A stretch of 10,212 bases of DNA, from positions 1-10,212 of the forward strand of contig CACZQX010000211.1 in the NCBI GenBank assembly GCA_902783445.1, written 5' to 3'. Below the pieces are notes generated by a model. It had not been told where the DNA came from. It saw only the letters and a list, made by a program, of their open reading frames with translations, and made no database searches. Source of the DNA: an uncultured Lachnospiraceae bacterium. GTDB taxonomy: Bacteria > Bacillota > Clostridia > Lachnospirales > Lachnospiraceae. The stretch's first letter is position 1; each line of letters begins with the position of its first letter. A program made the position numbers and the translations under genes. Of the stretch, positions 1 through 7,339 are shown piece after piece.

Positions 1-507
1 ATGCCGGTTATCAAATCCATCAGAAAGGCTACAAATCGAGTTTTTGACGTGCATCTTATGATTGACGCACCGGACAGATATTTAAAAGACTTTAAAGACA
101 GCGGTGCAGACATAATCACGGTTCATGCTGAAGCTTGCACACATCTCGACAGAACATTGCAGGCAATCAAAGACCTTGGATGTAAGGCTGCCGTTGCCCT
201 CAATCCGGCAACGCCTCTTTGTTCGATTGAATATGTTCTTGAAAAATGCGACATGATTCTTATAATGAGCGTGAATCCGGGCTTCGGAGGTCAAAAATAC
301 ATTTCTTATTGCACGGATAAAATCAAAAAGCTTCGTTCTACGTTAAATGAGCGCGGACTTGATACCGACATTGAAGTAGACGGTGGCGTAACCCTTGAAA
401 ATGTTAGAGAAATTTTGGATGCCGGCGCAAATGTAATCGTTGCGGGATCGGCGGTATTTAAGGATACTGAGGCCAATGCATCTAAATTTATGGAGATTTT
501 AAAATAA
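1..507 (+). CDS. rpe: Ribulose-phosphate 3-epimerase, 5' end cut by window
   Basis: This enzyme interconverts D-ribulose 5-phosphate and D-xylulose 5-phosphate in the cytosolic pentose phosphate pathway. The visible 168 residues cover the TIM-barrel from about strand 3 onward. DVHLMI (fragment residues 16-21) carries a metal-binding His, MSVNPGFGGQ (89-98) is the family signature, and VDGGV (126-130) holds the catalytic Asp at 127; GSAVF (150-154) is the phosphate-binding end. Family members are about 215-220 residues and begin with a segment like APSILSADF, which is missing, so about 50 residues lie before position 1 and the ATG at 1 is an internal Met, not the start. The stop is TAA at 505-507. 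Only 36 nt separate it from the ligase gene and I see no terminator between them, so cotranscription is possible. The identity is secure. Confidence 0.95.
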   Translation: MPVIKSIRKATNRVFDVHLMIDAPDRYLKDFKDSGADIITVHAEACTHLDRTLQAIKDLGCKAAVALNPATPLCSIEYVLEKCDMILIMSVNPGFGGQKYISYCTDKIKKLRSTLNERGLDTDIEVDGGVTLENVREILDAGANVIVAGSAVFKDTEANASKFMEILK

Positions 508-530
508 TCGAACTTAATTAACTATTCTTT

Positions 531-546
531 AGGAGATTTGAAAATG
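531..546 (+). promoter_or_regulatory. Ribosome binding site fixing the ligase start at ATG 544
   Basis: AGGAG at 531-535 lies 8 nt before ATG 544. A longer reading frame could open at TTG 538, but that codon is only 2 nt from the same Shine-Dalgarno sequence, so ATG 544 is the better start. Confidence 0.8.
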
Positions 547-2073
547 AACATATCAAATATATTGGATTACTTGGAGGATGCTGCAACCAAGTATCCCGAT
601 AAACTTGCGCTTATTGACGATAAGACAAAGCATACATACAAACAATACATTGAAAAAGCCAAAGAAATCGGTTCTTACTTTTCTTCGGAAAGAATAAAAG
701 GAAGACCTATTGCTTGTTTTATGGAAAAATCCGTTGAGACACTTGAGCTTTTTATGGGTATTGTTTATGCGGGCGGTTTTTATTGCTTAATCGATCCTAC
801 ATTTCCAAAGGAGAGAATCGAAAATATTTTAAACGTATTGCAGCCGGAATTTGTGGTAACAAGAAATGAGCTGTACAAAGAACAGGAAGAAAAACTTGCG
901 GATGCAGCAAAAAAGGCTTCTTTTAGAATCGTCGATTTGGATGATATAAAAAGCGATATAGACGAAGAAACACTTATTATTAACAGGGAGTTTGCTTGTG
1001 ATATCGATCCTCTTTATTGCAACTTCACATCCGGTTCCACGGGTGTGCCAAAGGGTGTAGTGGTTAACCACCGCTCAACAATCGATTTTATCGAAAACTT
1101 TGCTGAGCTTTTTGATTTCAGCGAAGACGATGTAATCGCAAATCAGGCACCTTTTGATTTTGATGTATCCGTAAAAGATATATATACGGCCCTTAAATGC
1201 GCATCAACACTTGTAATTATTCCAAAAGCATTTTTTTCACAGCCTAATAAGGTTATAGATATGCTTTACGATAACAATGTAACGTCTCTTACTTGGGCTG
1301 TTTCGGCGCTTTGCATGCTTGTAAGATTGCATGCCCTTAAATATAAGGTGCCGCCTGCAATTAAAAAGATTTTGTTCAGCGGCGAAATGATGCCTATCAA
1401 ACAGCTTAATCAGTGGAGAAGCGTTTATCCGGATGCGATGTTTGTAAATCTTTACGGACCGACGGAAATTACATGCAATTGTACATATCATGTACTTGAC
1501 AGAGAATACGTTGACGGAGAAAAAATCCCTGCAGGTATCGCATTCCCTAACGAAAAGGTATTCTTGCTTGATGACGAGGATAAGGAAGTTACCGATATCG
1601 GTGAAAGCGGAGAAATTTGCGTTTCGGGAACAGCAGTTGCAATCGGTTATTACAACAACAAAGAAGTTACGGACAAGGTATTCAGACAAAATCCTTTAAA
1701 TCCATACTTCTACGAAAGAATTTACTGCACGGGAGATCTTGGATATTACGGAGAAGACGGACTTCTTTATTTTGCGGGAAGAAAAGACTTCCAGATTAAA
1801 CATATGGGACACCGTATCGAATTGGAGGAAGTTGAAACGGCGCTTAATGCAGTATCGATAGTTGAAAGATCTTGCTGCTATTTTGACGAGGTCAAGAACA
1901 AAATCGTGGCTTGCTATATCGGAAGTGATGACAAAGGCGCAATCATCGAAGAAATGAAGAAGAAAGTGCCTGAGTTTATGATTCCGAATAAGTTTGTAAA
2001 TGTGGAAGATTTCCCGCTTACAAAAAACGGAAAAATCGATAGAAAGCTTCTTCGTGAAATGGTTTCAAAATAA
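544..2073 (+). CDS. dltA: DltA-like amino acid adenylating ligase (AMP-binding, carrier-protein loading)
   Basis: This is a 509-residue stand-alone adenylation enzyme of the ANL superfamily, closest in pattern to D-alanine:carrier-protein ligase DltA (about 505 residues). Such enzymes activate an amino acid with ATP and attach it to the phosphopantetheine of a carrier protein. Seen motifs: P-loop TSGSTGVPKG (162-171), FDFDVSV with Asp207 at the place of the amino-group-binding Asp of DltA, YGPTE (304-308), YCTGD ending at Asp398, GRKDFQIK, and the C-terminal NGKIDRK with the catalytic Lys at 497. The pocket residue that is Cys in DltA (Cys269 in B. cereus numbering, offset 10 here) is Ser279 in LFSGE. 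That Cys is linked to D-Ala selectivity, so the substrate may differ. A carrier protein is encoded two genes downstream. The symbol marks the family; the substrate is not established. Confidence 0.87.
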   Translation: MNISNILDYLEDAATKYPDKLALIDDKTKHTYKQYIEKAKEIGSYFSSERIKGRPIACFMEKSVETLELFMGIVYAGGFYCLIDPTFPKERIENILNVLQPEFVVTRNELYKEQEEKLADAAKKASFRIVDLDDIKSDIDEETLIINREFACDIDPLYCNFTSGSTGVPKGVVVNHRSTIDFIENFAELFDFSEDDVIANQAPFDFDVSVKDIYTALKCASTLVIIPKAFFSQPNKVIDMLYDNNVTSLTWAVSALCMLVRLHALKYKVPPAIKKILFSGEMMPIKQLNQWRSVYPDAMFVNLYGPTEITCNCTYHVLDREYVDGEKIPAGIAFPNEKVFLLDDEDKEVTDIGESGEICVSGTAVAIGYYNNKEVTDKVFRQNPLNPYFYERIYCTGDLGYYGEDGLLYFAGRKDFQIKHMGHRIELEEVETALNAVSIVERSCCYFDEVKNKIVACYIGSDDKGAIIEEMKKKVPEFMIPNKFVNVEDFPLTKNGKIDRKLLREMVSK

Positions 2074-2149
2074 TACATTTTTTCACTGACTTGTGCTTAG
2101 TGCGCTACTTGGGCTTTGTAAAATGCATGGTAATAAATTCCTAACAAAT

Positions 2150-2229
2150 ATAGTGTGGACAAATCCCAAAAATAGTATATAATAAGTCAGATAGTGTGAA
2201 TTTATTAAAAAATTTTATATTTTTCACAC
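2150..2229 (+). repeat. GTGTGRA repeats around the promoter, operator or 5' hairpin
   Basis: ATAGTGTGGA (2150-2159) and ATAGTGTGAA (2191-2200) match at 9 of 10 bases, with starts 41 nt apart, about four helical turns. The first overlaps the -35 box and the second sits near the expected transcription start. A third copy, inverted, is TTCACAC (2223-2229); it pairs perfectly with GTGTGAA (2194-2200) across 22 AT-rich bases. The set could be an operator read as DNA or a stem-loop at the 5' end of the mRNA, just ahead of the ribosome binding site. No regulator can be named. Confidence 0.45.
2156..2183 (+). promoter_or_regulatory. Sigma-A type promoter for the decarboxylase-carrier-MBOAT-SGNH genes
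   Basis: TGGACA (2156-2161, one mismatch to TTGACA) and a perfect TATAAT (2178-2183) are separated by 16 nt. Transcription would start near 2190, about 50 nt before the decarboxylase ATG. The 167-nt gap after the ligase gene is the longest inside the cluster, which fits a second transcription unit beginning here. I see no clear terminator after the ligase, so readthrough from upstream is also possible. Confidence 0.65.
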
Positions 2230-2240
2230 AAGGTGATTTT

Positions 2241-3434
2241 ATGGACAAGAAGATTATTAAAGAGTTAATAGATAATAATGCTTCTCCCGCTTATGTCTTT
2301 GACATCGACATATTAAAAGCTGAATGCGAAAAGGTTAAAGACTATTTAAACAGTGCGGACGCAACACTTTGCTATGCGATGAAAGCCAATCCTTTTGTTA
2401 CAAAAGAAATGGATGATTTCATCGAAAAGTTTGAAGTCTGTTCACCGGGAGAATACGAAATTTGCAATCGTATGGAAATTAATCCCGAAAAGATAGTAGT
2501 ATCGGGGGTTAACAAAACCTACGAAAGCATGGAGAGGATATTTGCTTTAAGCGACTGTAAATGTACATTTACGGCGGAGTCAAAAAGACACTACGAGATA
2601 ATATCCGAAATTGCAAAAAACACAGGCAAGAAAGTTACAATGTTCTTAAGACTTACCAGCGGAAATCAGTTCGGCATGGATAAGGAAGAACTTGAAGAAG
2701 TTCTTGATGCGGCTCTTAAAAATGAGCTTATTACAATAAAAGGAATCCACTATTTCAGCGGAACCCAAAAGAAGCTTAAAAAGATAGATAAAGAAATTAC
2801 CGAATTGGACGAGTATTTTAAATATCTTGATGAAAAGTTTAAGACGGGGCCTTTGGAATTGGAATATGGCTCGGGCCTTTCGGTATTTTACTTTGAAAAT
2901 GATAAACAACCGGATTGGGAAGAGCAAATCAAAGAATTCGCGAACATATTAAATGCTCACAAAGGCGCATTTAAGCATGTGACCGTGGAAATGGGTAGGT
3001 TTCTTGCGGCTCATTGCGGTTTCTATATCACAAAAGTTGTGGATAAGAAAACAAATAAGGGCGAAAACTACGCGATAGTTGACGGAGGTATCCACCAAGT
3101 TAACTATTTCGGGCAGATGCTTGGTATGAAAATCCCATTCATGGAGCAATACTCCGAGGATTTTAATGTAAAACAAGTTGGCGCAAAAGGCGAAAATAAA
3201 TGGAATATTTTCGGTTCGCTTTGCACAACAAATGATGTAATTGTGCGCGAATTGCCTCTTGAAGATGTTGAAATAGGCGACTATTTCGTATTCAAAAACG
3301 TTGGGGCATATTCGGTAACGGAAGGCATTGCGCTTTTCTTAAGCAGAGAACTTCCGGCTGTTTGCACATACAGCAAAAATAAGGGGCTTACGACTTTAAG
3401 GAAAATAACACAGATTAACGCTTTAAATTCGTAG
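2241..3434 (+). CDS. Fold-type III PLP-dependent decarboxylase-like enzyme (DapDC/ODC/BtrK-like)
   Basis: This 397-residue protein has the two-domain layout of the ornithine/diaminopimelate decarboxylase family. The PLP lysine is Lys48 in YAMKANP, followed by CSPGE (67-71), His170 in HYFSGTQ (the ring-stacking His), YGSGL (209-213) where family members have a Gly-rich phosphate loop, EMGR (250-253, usually EPGR), Cys328-TTN-Asp332 (the decarboxylase CxxxD motif given to the partner subunit) and GAY (355-357). The residue after the Cys is Thr, whereas diaminopimelate enzymes usually have Glu and ornithine enzymes Asp to hold the distal amino group, so neither classic substrate is favoured. AAGGTGA (2230-2236) precedes ATG 2241; an upstream in-frame GTG at 2196 has no such site. 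Lying between a ligase and a carrier protein gene, it may act on a carrier-bound or soon-to-be-loaded amino acid, as BtrK does. Racemase activity is not excluded. Confidence 0.85.
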   Translation: MDKKIIKELIDNNASPAYVFDIDILKAECEKVKDYLNSADATLCYAMKANPFVTKEMDDFIEKFEVCSPGEYEICNRMEINPEKIVVSGVNKTYESMERIFALSDCKCTFTAESKRHYEIISEIAKNTGKKVTMFLRLTSGNQFGMDKEELEEVLDAALKNELITIKGIHYFSGTQKKLKKIDKEITELDEYFKYLDEKFKTGPLELEYGSGLSVFYFENDKQPDWEEQIKEFANILNAHKGAFKHVTVEMGRFLAAHCGFYITKVVDKKTNKGENYAIVDGGIHQVNYFGQMLGMKIPFMEQYSEDFNVKQVGAKGENKWNIFGSLCTTNDVIVRELPLEDVEIGDYFVFKNVGAYSVTEGIALFLSRELPAVCTYSKNKGLTTLRKITQINALNS

Positions 3435-3454
3435 GATAGAGTTAATGTTTGAAG

Positions 3455-3476
3455 TTTATAAGCAATAACTTATAAA
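3455..3476 (+). repeat. 8-bp inverted repeat just before the carrier protein ribosome binding site
   Basis: TTTATAAG (3455-3462) and CTTATAAA (3469-3476) are perfect complements with a 6-nt loop. The AAGGAG ribosome binding site of the carrier gene starts at 3477, immediately after the stem. The stem is AT-only apart from one G-C pair and there is no T-run, so it is not a terminator. It may protect mRNA ends or tune expression of the carrier gene. Confidence 0.45.
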
Positions 3477-3491
3477 AAGGAGATTTTTAAA

Positions 3492-3722
3492 ATGGAACAG
3501 TTAATTGAGATTTTGGAAGATATTAAAGAAGGTGTTGATTACAATACATGTACAACACTTATTGACGATCAGATTTTAGATTCATTTGCAATTCTTTCTT
3601 TGGTTTCTGAAATCGAAGATAATTTTGATGTTGAGGTATCTTCATCAGAGCTTACACCTGAAAACTTCAATTCAGCTAAAAGCCTTTGGGCTATGATTAC
3701 GAGACTTCAGGGAGAAAACTAA
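3492..3722 (+). CDS. Acyl/aminoacyl carrier protein (DltC-like)
   Basis: This is a 76-residue acidic protein with the four-helix carrier protein pattern. Ser31 in ILDSFAIL is the expected 4'-phosphopantetheine attachment site; the DSF triplet replaces the common DSL/DSM. After it, a hydrophobic helix and IEDNFDVEVSSSELTPENF match helices II-III of carrier proteins. Its size equals DltC (about 78 residues). AAGGAG (3477-3482) lies 9 nt before ATG 3492. Its TAA stop shares one base with the MBOAT ATG (TAATG at 3720-3724), which points to translational coupling. It most likely carries the amino acid thioester made by the upstream ligase and offers it to the MBOAT protein, possibly after modification by the PLP enzyme. 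Which substrate it carries is unknown. Confidence 0.88.
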   Translation: MEQLIEILEDIKEGVDYNTCTTLIDDQILDSFAILSLVSEIEDNFDVEVSSSELTPENFNSAKSLWAMITRLQGEN

Positions 3723-5272
3723 TGTCATACTTTTTGATAAGCTATTTTGCACTTTTTTTGCCGATAGTCATTATCATTTACCAGTTGGTTCCGCAAAAAT
3801 TCAGATGGATTGTATTGCTGGCGGCAGACTATGTTTTCTTTTACATGCTTAGCGGTAATCTTATAATCTTTTTGATTGCCGCAACATTGTTTGCTTGGGG
3901 TCTTGGCCTTTGGATAGGTAAAGTCGGGCAAAATAACGAGCTTGCAGCAAAGGATAAAAAGAAGAAAAAAGCACACATCATGATTTTGGGTATTCTCGTA
4001 AGTCTTGGTGTTCTTTTGCTACTCAAATACTTCAATTTCTTCGGAGAAAATATCGGAGCTTTGGCAAATGCTTTGGGTTCGGATTTTGTATTTACTCCGA
4101 TTAAATTTATGGTACCTATAGGCATTTCTTATTACACACTCCAGATTATTTCATATCTTGTGGATGTAAAAAGAGGAAATCAAGAGCCTGTTAAAAACCT
4201 TGCAAAAATTGCTCTTTATTTGAGTTTCTTCCCTCAGATTATGGAAGGACCGATCAGCCGTTATCATCAGGTGGGTGAGGACTTATATGCCGGTCGTCCC
4301 ATAACTTTTGAAAATCTTAAATTCGGTTATCAAAGGATTTGTTACGGTCTTGTTAAAAAGCTTATTGTAGCCGACAGAATCGCACCACTTGTTACAAAGG
4401 TTTTCAGTGATTATCAAACATATGACGGTTCTGTTCTTTTGCTTGGCGTTTTAAGCTATACATTGCAGCTTTATGCGGAATTTTCCGGATGTATGGACAT
4501 TATTATCGGTTCGGGTGAAATCTTGGGAATTAAGCTGCCGGAAAACTTCAGACAGCCATTTTTCGCAAAAGACGCTTCTGACTTTTGGCACAGATGGCAT
4601 ATTACCTTGGGTACTTGGTTTAAGGATTATATCTTTTTCCCGGTATCCCTTGCCAAACCGGTTAAAAAACTTGCAAAAAATGTTAAAAATCATATAGGAA
4701 AAACCGCTTCAAAATTTACGGCTCCGTTTATAGCACTGTTTTGCGTTTGGTCCTGTAACGGACTTTGGCACGGACCGAAATGGACATATATTTTCTACGG
4801 TATGTACTATTTTGTTATCATTTTCGTAGAAAATCTACTTGAAGAGCCTACAAAGAAAATTACGGCAAAACTTCACATTAACCGTGACGGAAAAGGCTAT
4901 AAAGTATTCAGATTTGTTAAACTTTTCATCATTATCAACTTGGGTGAAATGTTCTTCAGAGCCGAGACGGTTAAAGACGGTTTTATAATGCTTAAAGGAA
5001 TTGTCAGCAATTTCCATATTTCGGAGCTTGTGGCCAATATATGGATGCTTAAGCTTGAAAGAGCGGATTTTATTGCTGTTTTAGGTGGCTTGCTGATTAT
5101 CATAATTATCGGTATCGCAAAGGAAAAAGGCAAAAATATCAGAGCGGATATTGCCGGCTGGAAATTGCCTCTTAGGTGGATTTTCTGGTACGGAGCCATA
5201 TTCCTTGTTATAATTTTCGGTGCTTACGGCGCGGGATATACAACCGTAGATATGATTTATGCGGGATATTAG
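3722..5272 (+). CDS. MBOAT family membrane acyltransferase (AlgI/DltB-like)
   Basis: This 516-residue polytopic membrane protein belongs to the membrane-bound O-acyltransferase family, which moves activated acyl groups from the cytosolic face to an extracytoplasmic hydroxyl. Motifs seen: EGPISRYHQV, the conserved DFWHRWHITLGTWFKDY block (His290 and His293), and NGLWHGPKW with His350 as the catalytic His candidate. The length and the WHRWH/RYH motifs look more like AlgI/PatA (about 470-520 residues) than classic DltB (about 400). ATG 3722 is chosen because a GGAG site (3711-3714) sits 7 nt before it and it overlaps the carrier stop; a longer frame opening at TTG 3686 lies inside the carrier gene. 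The neighbours suggest it takes the carrier-bound aminoacyl group. The acceptor polymer cannot be told from sequence. Confidence 0.9.
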   Translation: MSYFLISYFALFLPIVIIIYQLVPQKFRWIVLLAADYVFFYMLSGNLIIFLIAATLFAWGLGLWIGKVGQNNELAAKDKKKKKAHIMILGILVSLGVLLLLKYFNFFGENIGALANALGSDFVFTPIKFMVPIGISYYTLQIISYLVDVKRGNQEPVKNLAKIALYLSFFPQIMEGPISRYHQVGEDLYAGRPITFENLKFGYQRICYGLVKKLIVADRIAPLVTKVFSDYQTYDGSVLLLGVLSYTLQLYAEFSGCMDIIIGSGEILGIKLPENFRQPFFAKDASDFWHRWHITLGTWFKDYIFFPVSLAKPVKKLAKNVKNHIGKTASKFTAPFIALFCVWSCNGLWHGPKWTYIFYGMYYFVIIFVENLLEEPTKKITAKLHINRDGKGYKVFRFVKLFIIINLGEMFFRAETVKDGFIMLKGIVSNFHISELVANIWMLKLERADFIAVLGGLLIIIIIGIAKEKGKNIRADIAGWKLPLRWIFWYGAIFLVIIFGAYGAGYTTVDMIYAGY

Positions 5273-5284
5273 GAGGGACAGATA

Positions 5285-6229
5285 ATGAAAAAACTCAGAA
5301 CGGTAATGTTCCTGCTTATCCTGGTAATATTGTTGTTTATAACATCCTTCATATTTATGCCTAGGCAGGAAGTATATAACATTGTTACAACAAAAGAAAT
5401 GCTTACAAGCCTCTCAAAAGAAGAGGACGACACCATAGATGTGGCTTTTTACGGAGACAGTGAATGTTTTGCGGCTTATTCGCCGCTTCAGATGTACGCC
5501 GAGCATGGCTATACATCTTACATTTGCGCAACGGCGGCACAGCGTTTGTGCGACACCTATGCCATAATGGATGAAATGTTCCAAAGCCAGTCACCGAAAC
5601 TTGTTGTTTTGGAAGCCAATTGTTTCTTTAGATACGGCGGAACGGAAAAAGACGAAGATGATGAGTTGTTTAATGCCTTATCCCAGGCTTTTCCGGTCTT
5701 TAAATATCACTCAAGATGGAAAACGGTTTTACAGGCTTTGATGAGAAGCAAATATCAAACAGAAGACAATTATAAGGGATTTTTGCTCAGAACAAAGGTT
5801 AAACCTTATAAACAAGGCGAGTATATGATTCCAAGCGATAAATTTGCCAAAATGCCCGAAGAAAACGAAGATTATATCAAAAAGATAATTGATCTTTGTG
5901 AAGAAAACGGAGCAGAGGTTATATTTGTATCATCACCGTCACCGAAAAACTGGAACTATGAGAAACACAATACGGTAGTCGCATTGGCAGAAAAGGTTGG
6001 TGTGGATTATGTTGATTACAATCTTTTGCAGGAAGAACTCGGTATTAACTGGAAGACAGATACAAAAGACTATGGCGATCATGTAAACTTATATGGTGCC
6101 ACAAAGCTTACAACGGACTTCGGTCAATATTTGGCGGATCATTTTGATTTGCCGAACCATCAGGACGATCCGGACTACAGCGAGTGGACAAAATTATCAT
6201 TGATTTACATGAAAAAGTACAATGTTTAA
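5285..6229 (+). CDS. Membrane-anchored SGNH-hydrolase-like protein (DltD/AlgX/PatB position)
   Basis: This 314-residue protein has one N-terminal membrane segment (about residues 7-26) and an extracytoplasmic domain. FYGDSE (55-60) gives the block I nucleophile Ser59. DYGDHVNLYG gives the C-terminal catalytic His at 266, with Asp262 or Asp265 as partner; the usual DxxH spacing is not kept. A middle segment SSPSPKNWNYEKHN resembles SGNH-like proteins found beside MBOAT genes in clostridia. In Dlt, alginate acetylation and peptidoglycan acetylation systems an SGNH protein of this type works with the MBOAT enzyme to pass the group to the polymer, which is the role inferred here. AGGAGG (5271-5276) overlaps the MBOAT stop and is 8 nt from ATG 5285. 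It is not clearly DltD itself, which is larger (about 390-420 residues). Confidence 0.75.
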   Translation: MKKLRTVMFLLILVILLFITSFIFMPRQEVYNIVTTKEMLTSLSKEEDDTIDVAFYGDSECFAAYSPLQMYAEHGYTSYICATAAQRLCDTYAIMDEMFQSQSPKLVVLEANCFFRYGGTEKDEDDELFNALSQAFPVFKYHSRWKTVLQALMRSKYQTEDNYKGFLLRTKVKPYKQGEYMIPSDKFAKMPEENEDYIKKIIDLCEENGAEVIFVSSPSPKNWNYEKHNTVVALAEKVGVDYVDYNLLQEELGINWKTDTKDYGDHVNLYGATKLTTDFGQYLADHFDLPNHQDDPDYSEWTKLSLIYMKKYNV

Positions 6230-6247
6230 AATACGAATTTAATAATG

Positions 6248-6280
6248 AAAATGCACCATATTTGAGTATGGTGCATTTTT
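6248..6280. terminator. Bidirectional rho-independent terminator between the cluster and queA
   Basis: A 13-bp perfect stem, AAAATGCACCATA (6248-6260) with TATGGTGCATTTT (6267-6279), closes a 6-nt loop. T-runs follow the stem on both strands. It sits 18 nt after the SGNH gene and 22 nt beyond the queA stop, so it can end both convergent transcripts. Confidence 0.92.
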
Positions 6281-6301
6281 AATTGAAATAATAATTAATG
6301 A

Positions 6302-7339
6302 TTATGATATGAACATTGCGTCTCCGAAACTAAAGAAACGATATTTTTCATCAACGGCGATTTTGTATGTTTCAAGCATCATTTCGCGAGATGTAAATGC
6401 GCTTACAAGCATAAGCAGAGTAGACTCCGGAAGGTGGAAGTTGGTAATTAAAGCATCCACAATTTTGAACTTATAGCCCGGATAGATGAAAATATCCGTC
6501 CAGCCGCTGCTTGGGACTATAAAACCATTTTCGTCGGCAACGGATTCCAAAGTTCTGGTTGATGTTGTACCGACGCTGATTATGCGTCCACCGTGCTTTT
6601 TCGTTTCGTTTATAATGTCAGCGTCTTCTTGCCTTATTTCGTAATATTCGCTATGCATTTTATGATCCAGTATGTTTTCTTCTTTTACCGGGCGGAAGGT
6701 TCCAAGACCTACATGCAAAGTGACATTTGCAATCTTTACGCCTTTTTTTGCGATTTCATCCAAAAGCTCGTTGGTAAAGTGAAGACCGGCTGTAGGCGCG
6801 GCTGCGGAGCCGTCATACTTGGCATAAACCGTCTGGTAGCGATTTTTGTCTTCAAGCTTGTGAGTAATGTATGGCGGGAGAGGCATTTGGCCCAGCTCGT
6901 CCAAAATCTCTTCGAAAATTCCGTTAAATTTAAAGTCGATAATACGATTGCCATCATCCAAAACATCCGTGATTTCACCAGTTAAAATAGGAGCGCCGTC
7001 TTTTTCACCAAAGTGAATAACTGCGCCCACACGGCATTTTTTGCCCGGTTTAACAAGGCATTCCCAAGACGTATCGCTTTTTCTTGTCAACAAAAGGATT
7101 TCAACAACGCTTGTCTGACCTTCGCGATGACCAAGTAACCTTGCGGGAATAACCTTTGTATTGTTGCGTACCAAGCAATCACCCGGCTTTAAATAATCGA
7201 TAATATCTTTAAAAATCTTATGTTCTATATGACCTGTCTTTTTATCCAGAACAAGAAGTCTCGAAGAAGAGCGGTCGCGAAGGGGGTCCTGGGCGATAAG
7301 CTCTTTTGGAAGGTCATAATAATAGTCTTTTAAACTCAT
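6302..7339 (-). CDS. queA: S-adenosylmethionine:tRNA ribosyltransferase-isomerase
   Basis: QueA transfers and isomerises the ribose of S-adenosylmethionine onto 7-aminomethyl-7-deazaguanine in tRNA, making epoxyqueuosine at the wobble base. Conserved blocks are visible: [12 protein letters not shown] at the N-terminus, [48 protein letters not shown] and [16 protein letters not shown]. With the start at 7339 the protein has 345 residues and lines up end to end with B. subtilis QueA (MKVDLFDFDLP against [11 protein letters not shown]). A second ATG five codons upstream (7354) would give 350 residues. I prefer 7339 because of the family alignment and because a short upstream frame overlaps it as ATGA; neither start has a strong ribosome binding site. 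It is convergent with the envelope cluster and has no functional link to it. Confidence 0.95.
   Translation of the reverse strand: MSLKDYYYDLPKELIAQDPLRDRSSSRLLVLDKKTGHIEHKIFKDIIDYLKPGDCLVRNNTKVIPARLLGHREGQTSVVEILLLTRKSDTSWECLVKPGKKCRVGAVIHFGEKDGAPILTGEITDVLDDGNRIIDFKFNGIFEEILDELGQMPLPPYITHKLEDKNRYQTVYAKYDGSAAAPTAGLHFTNELLDEIAKKGVKIANVTLHVGLGTFRPVKEENILDHKMHSEYYEIRQEDADIINETKKHGGRIISVGTTSTRTLESVADENGFIVPSSGWTDIFIYPGYKFKIVDALITNFHLPESTLLMLVSAFTSREMMLETYKIAVDEKYRFFSFGDAMFIS

Noticed and set aside
1237..1689. 150-residue minus-strand reading frame opposite the ligase
   Set aside because: It is a shadow of the conserved adenylation domain, with no start signal and an odd composition rich in Cys, Arg and His.
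2196..2240. Upstream in-frame GTG start for the PLP enzyme (15 more residues)
   Set aside because: It has no ribosome binding site and lies only a few bases after the expected transcription start, while ATG 2241 has AAGGTGA close by and gives a normal family N-terminus.
2241..3434. Calling the PLP enzyme lysA (diaminopimelate decarboxylase)
   Set aside because: The CESGD motif is CTTND, EPGR is EMGR, and the gene sits between a ligase and a carrier gene; the family match alone does not support lysine synthesis.
3686..3721. Upstream in-frame TTG start for the MBOAT protein
   Set aside because: It lies inside the carrier gene without its own site; ATG 3722 overlaps the carrier stop and begins directly with the first membrane segment.
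6593..6985. 130-residue plus-strand reading frame opposite queA
   Set aside because: It is fully antisense to a well-conserved gene, has no ribosome binding site and its translation shows no recognisable domain.
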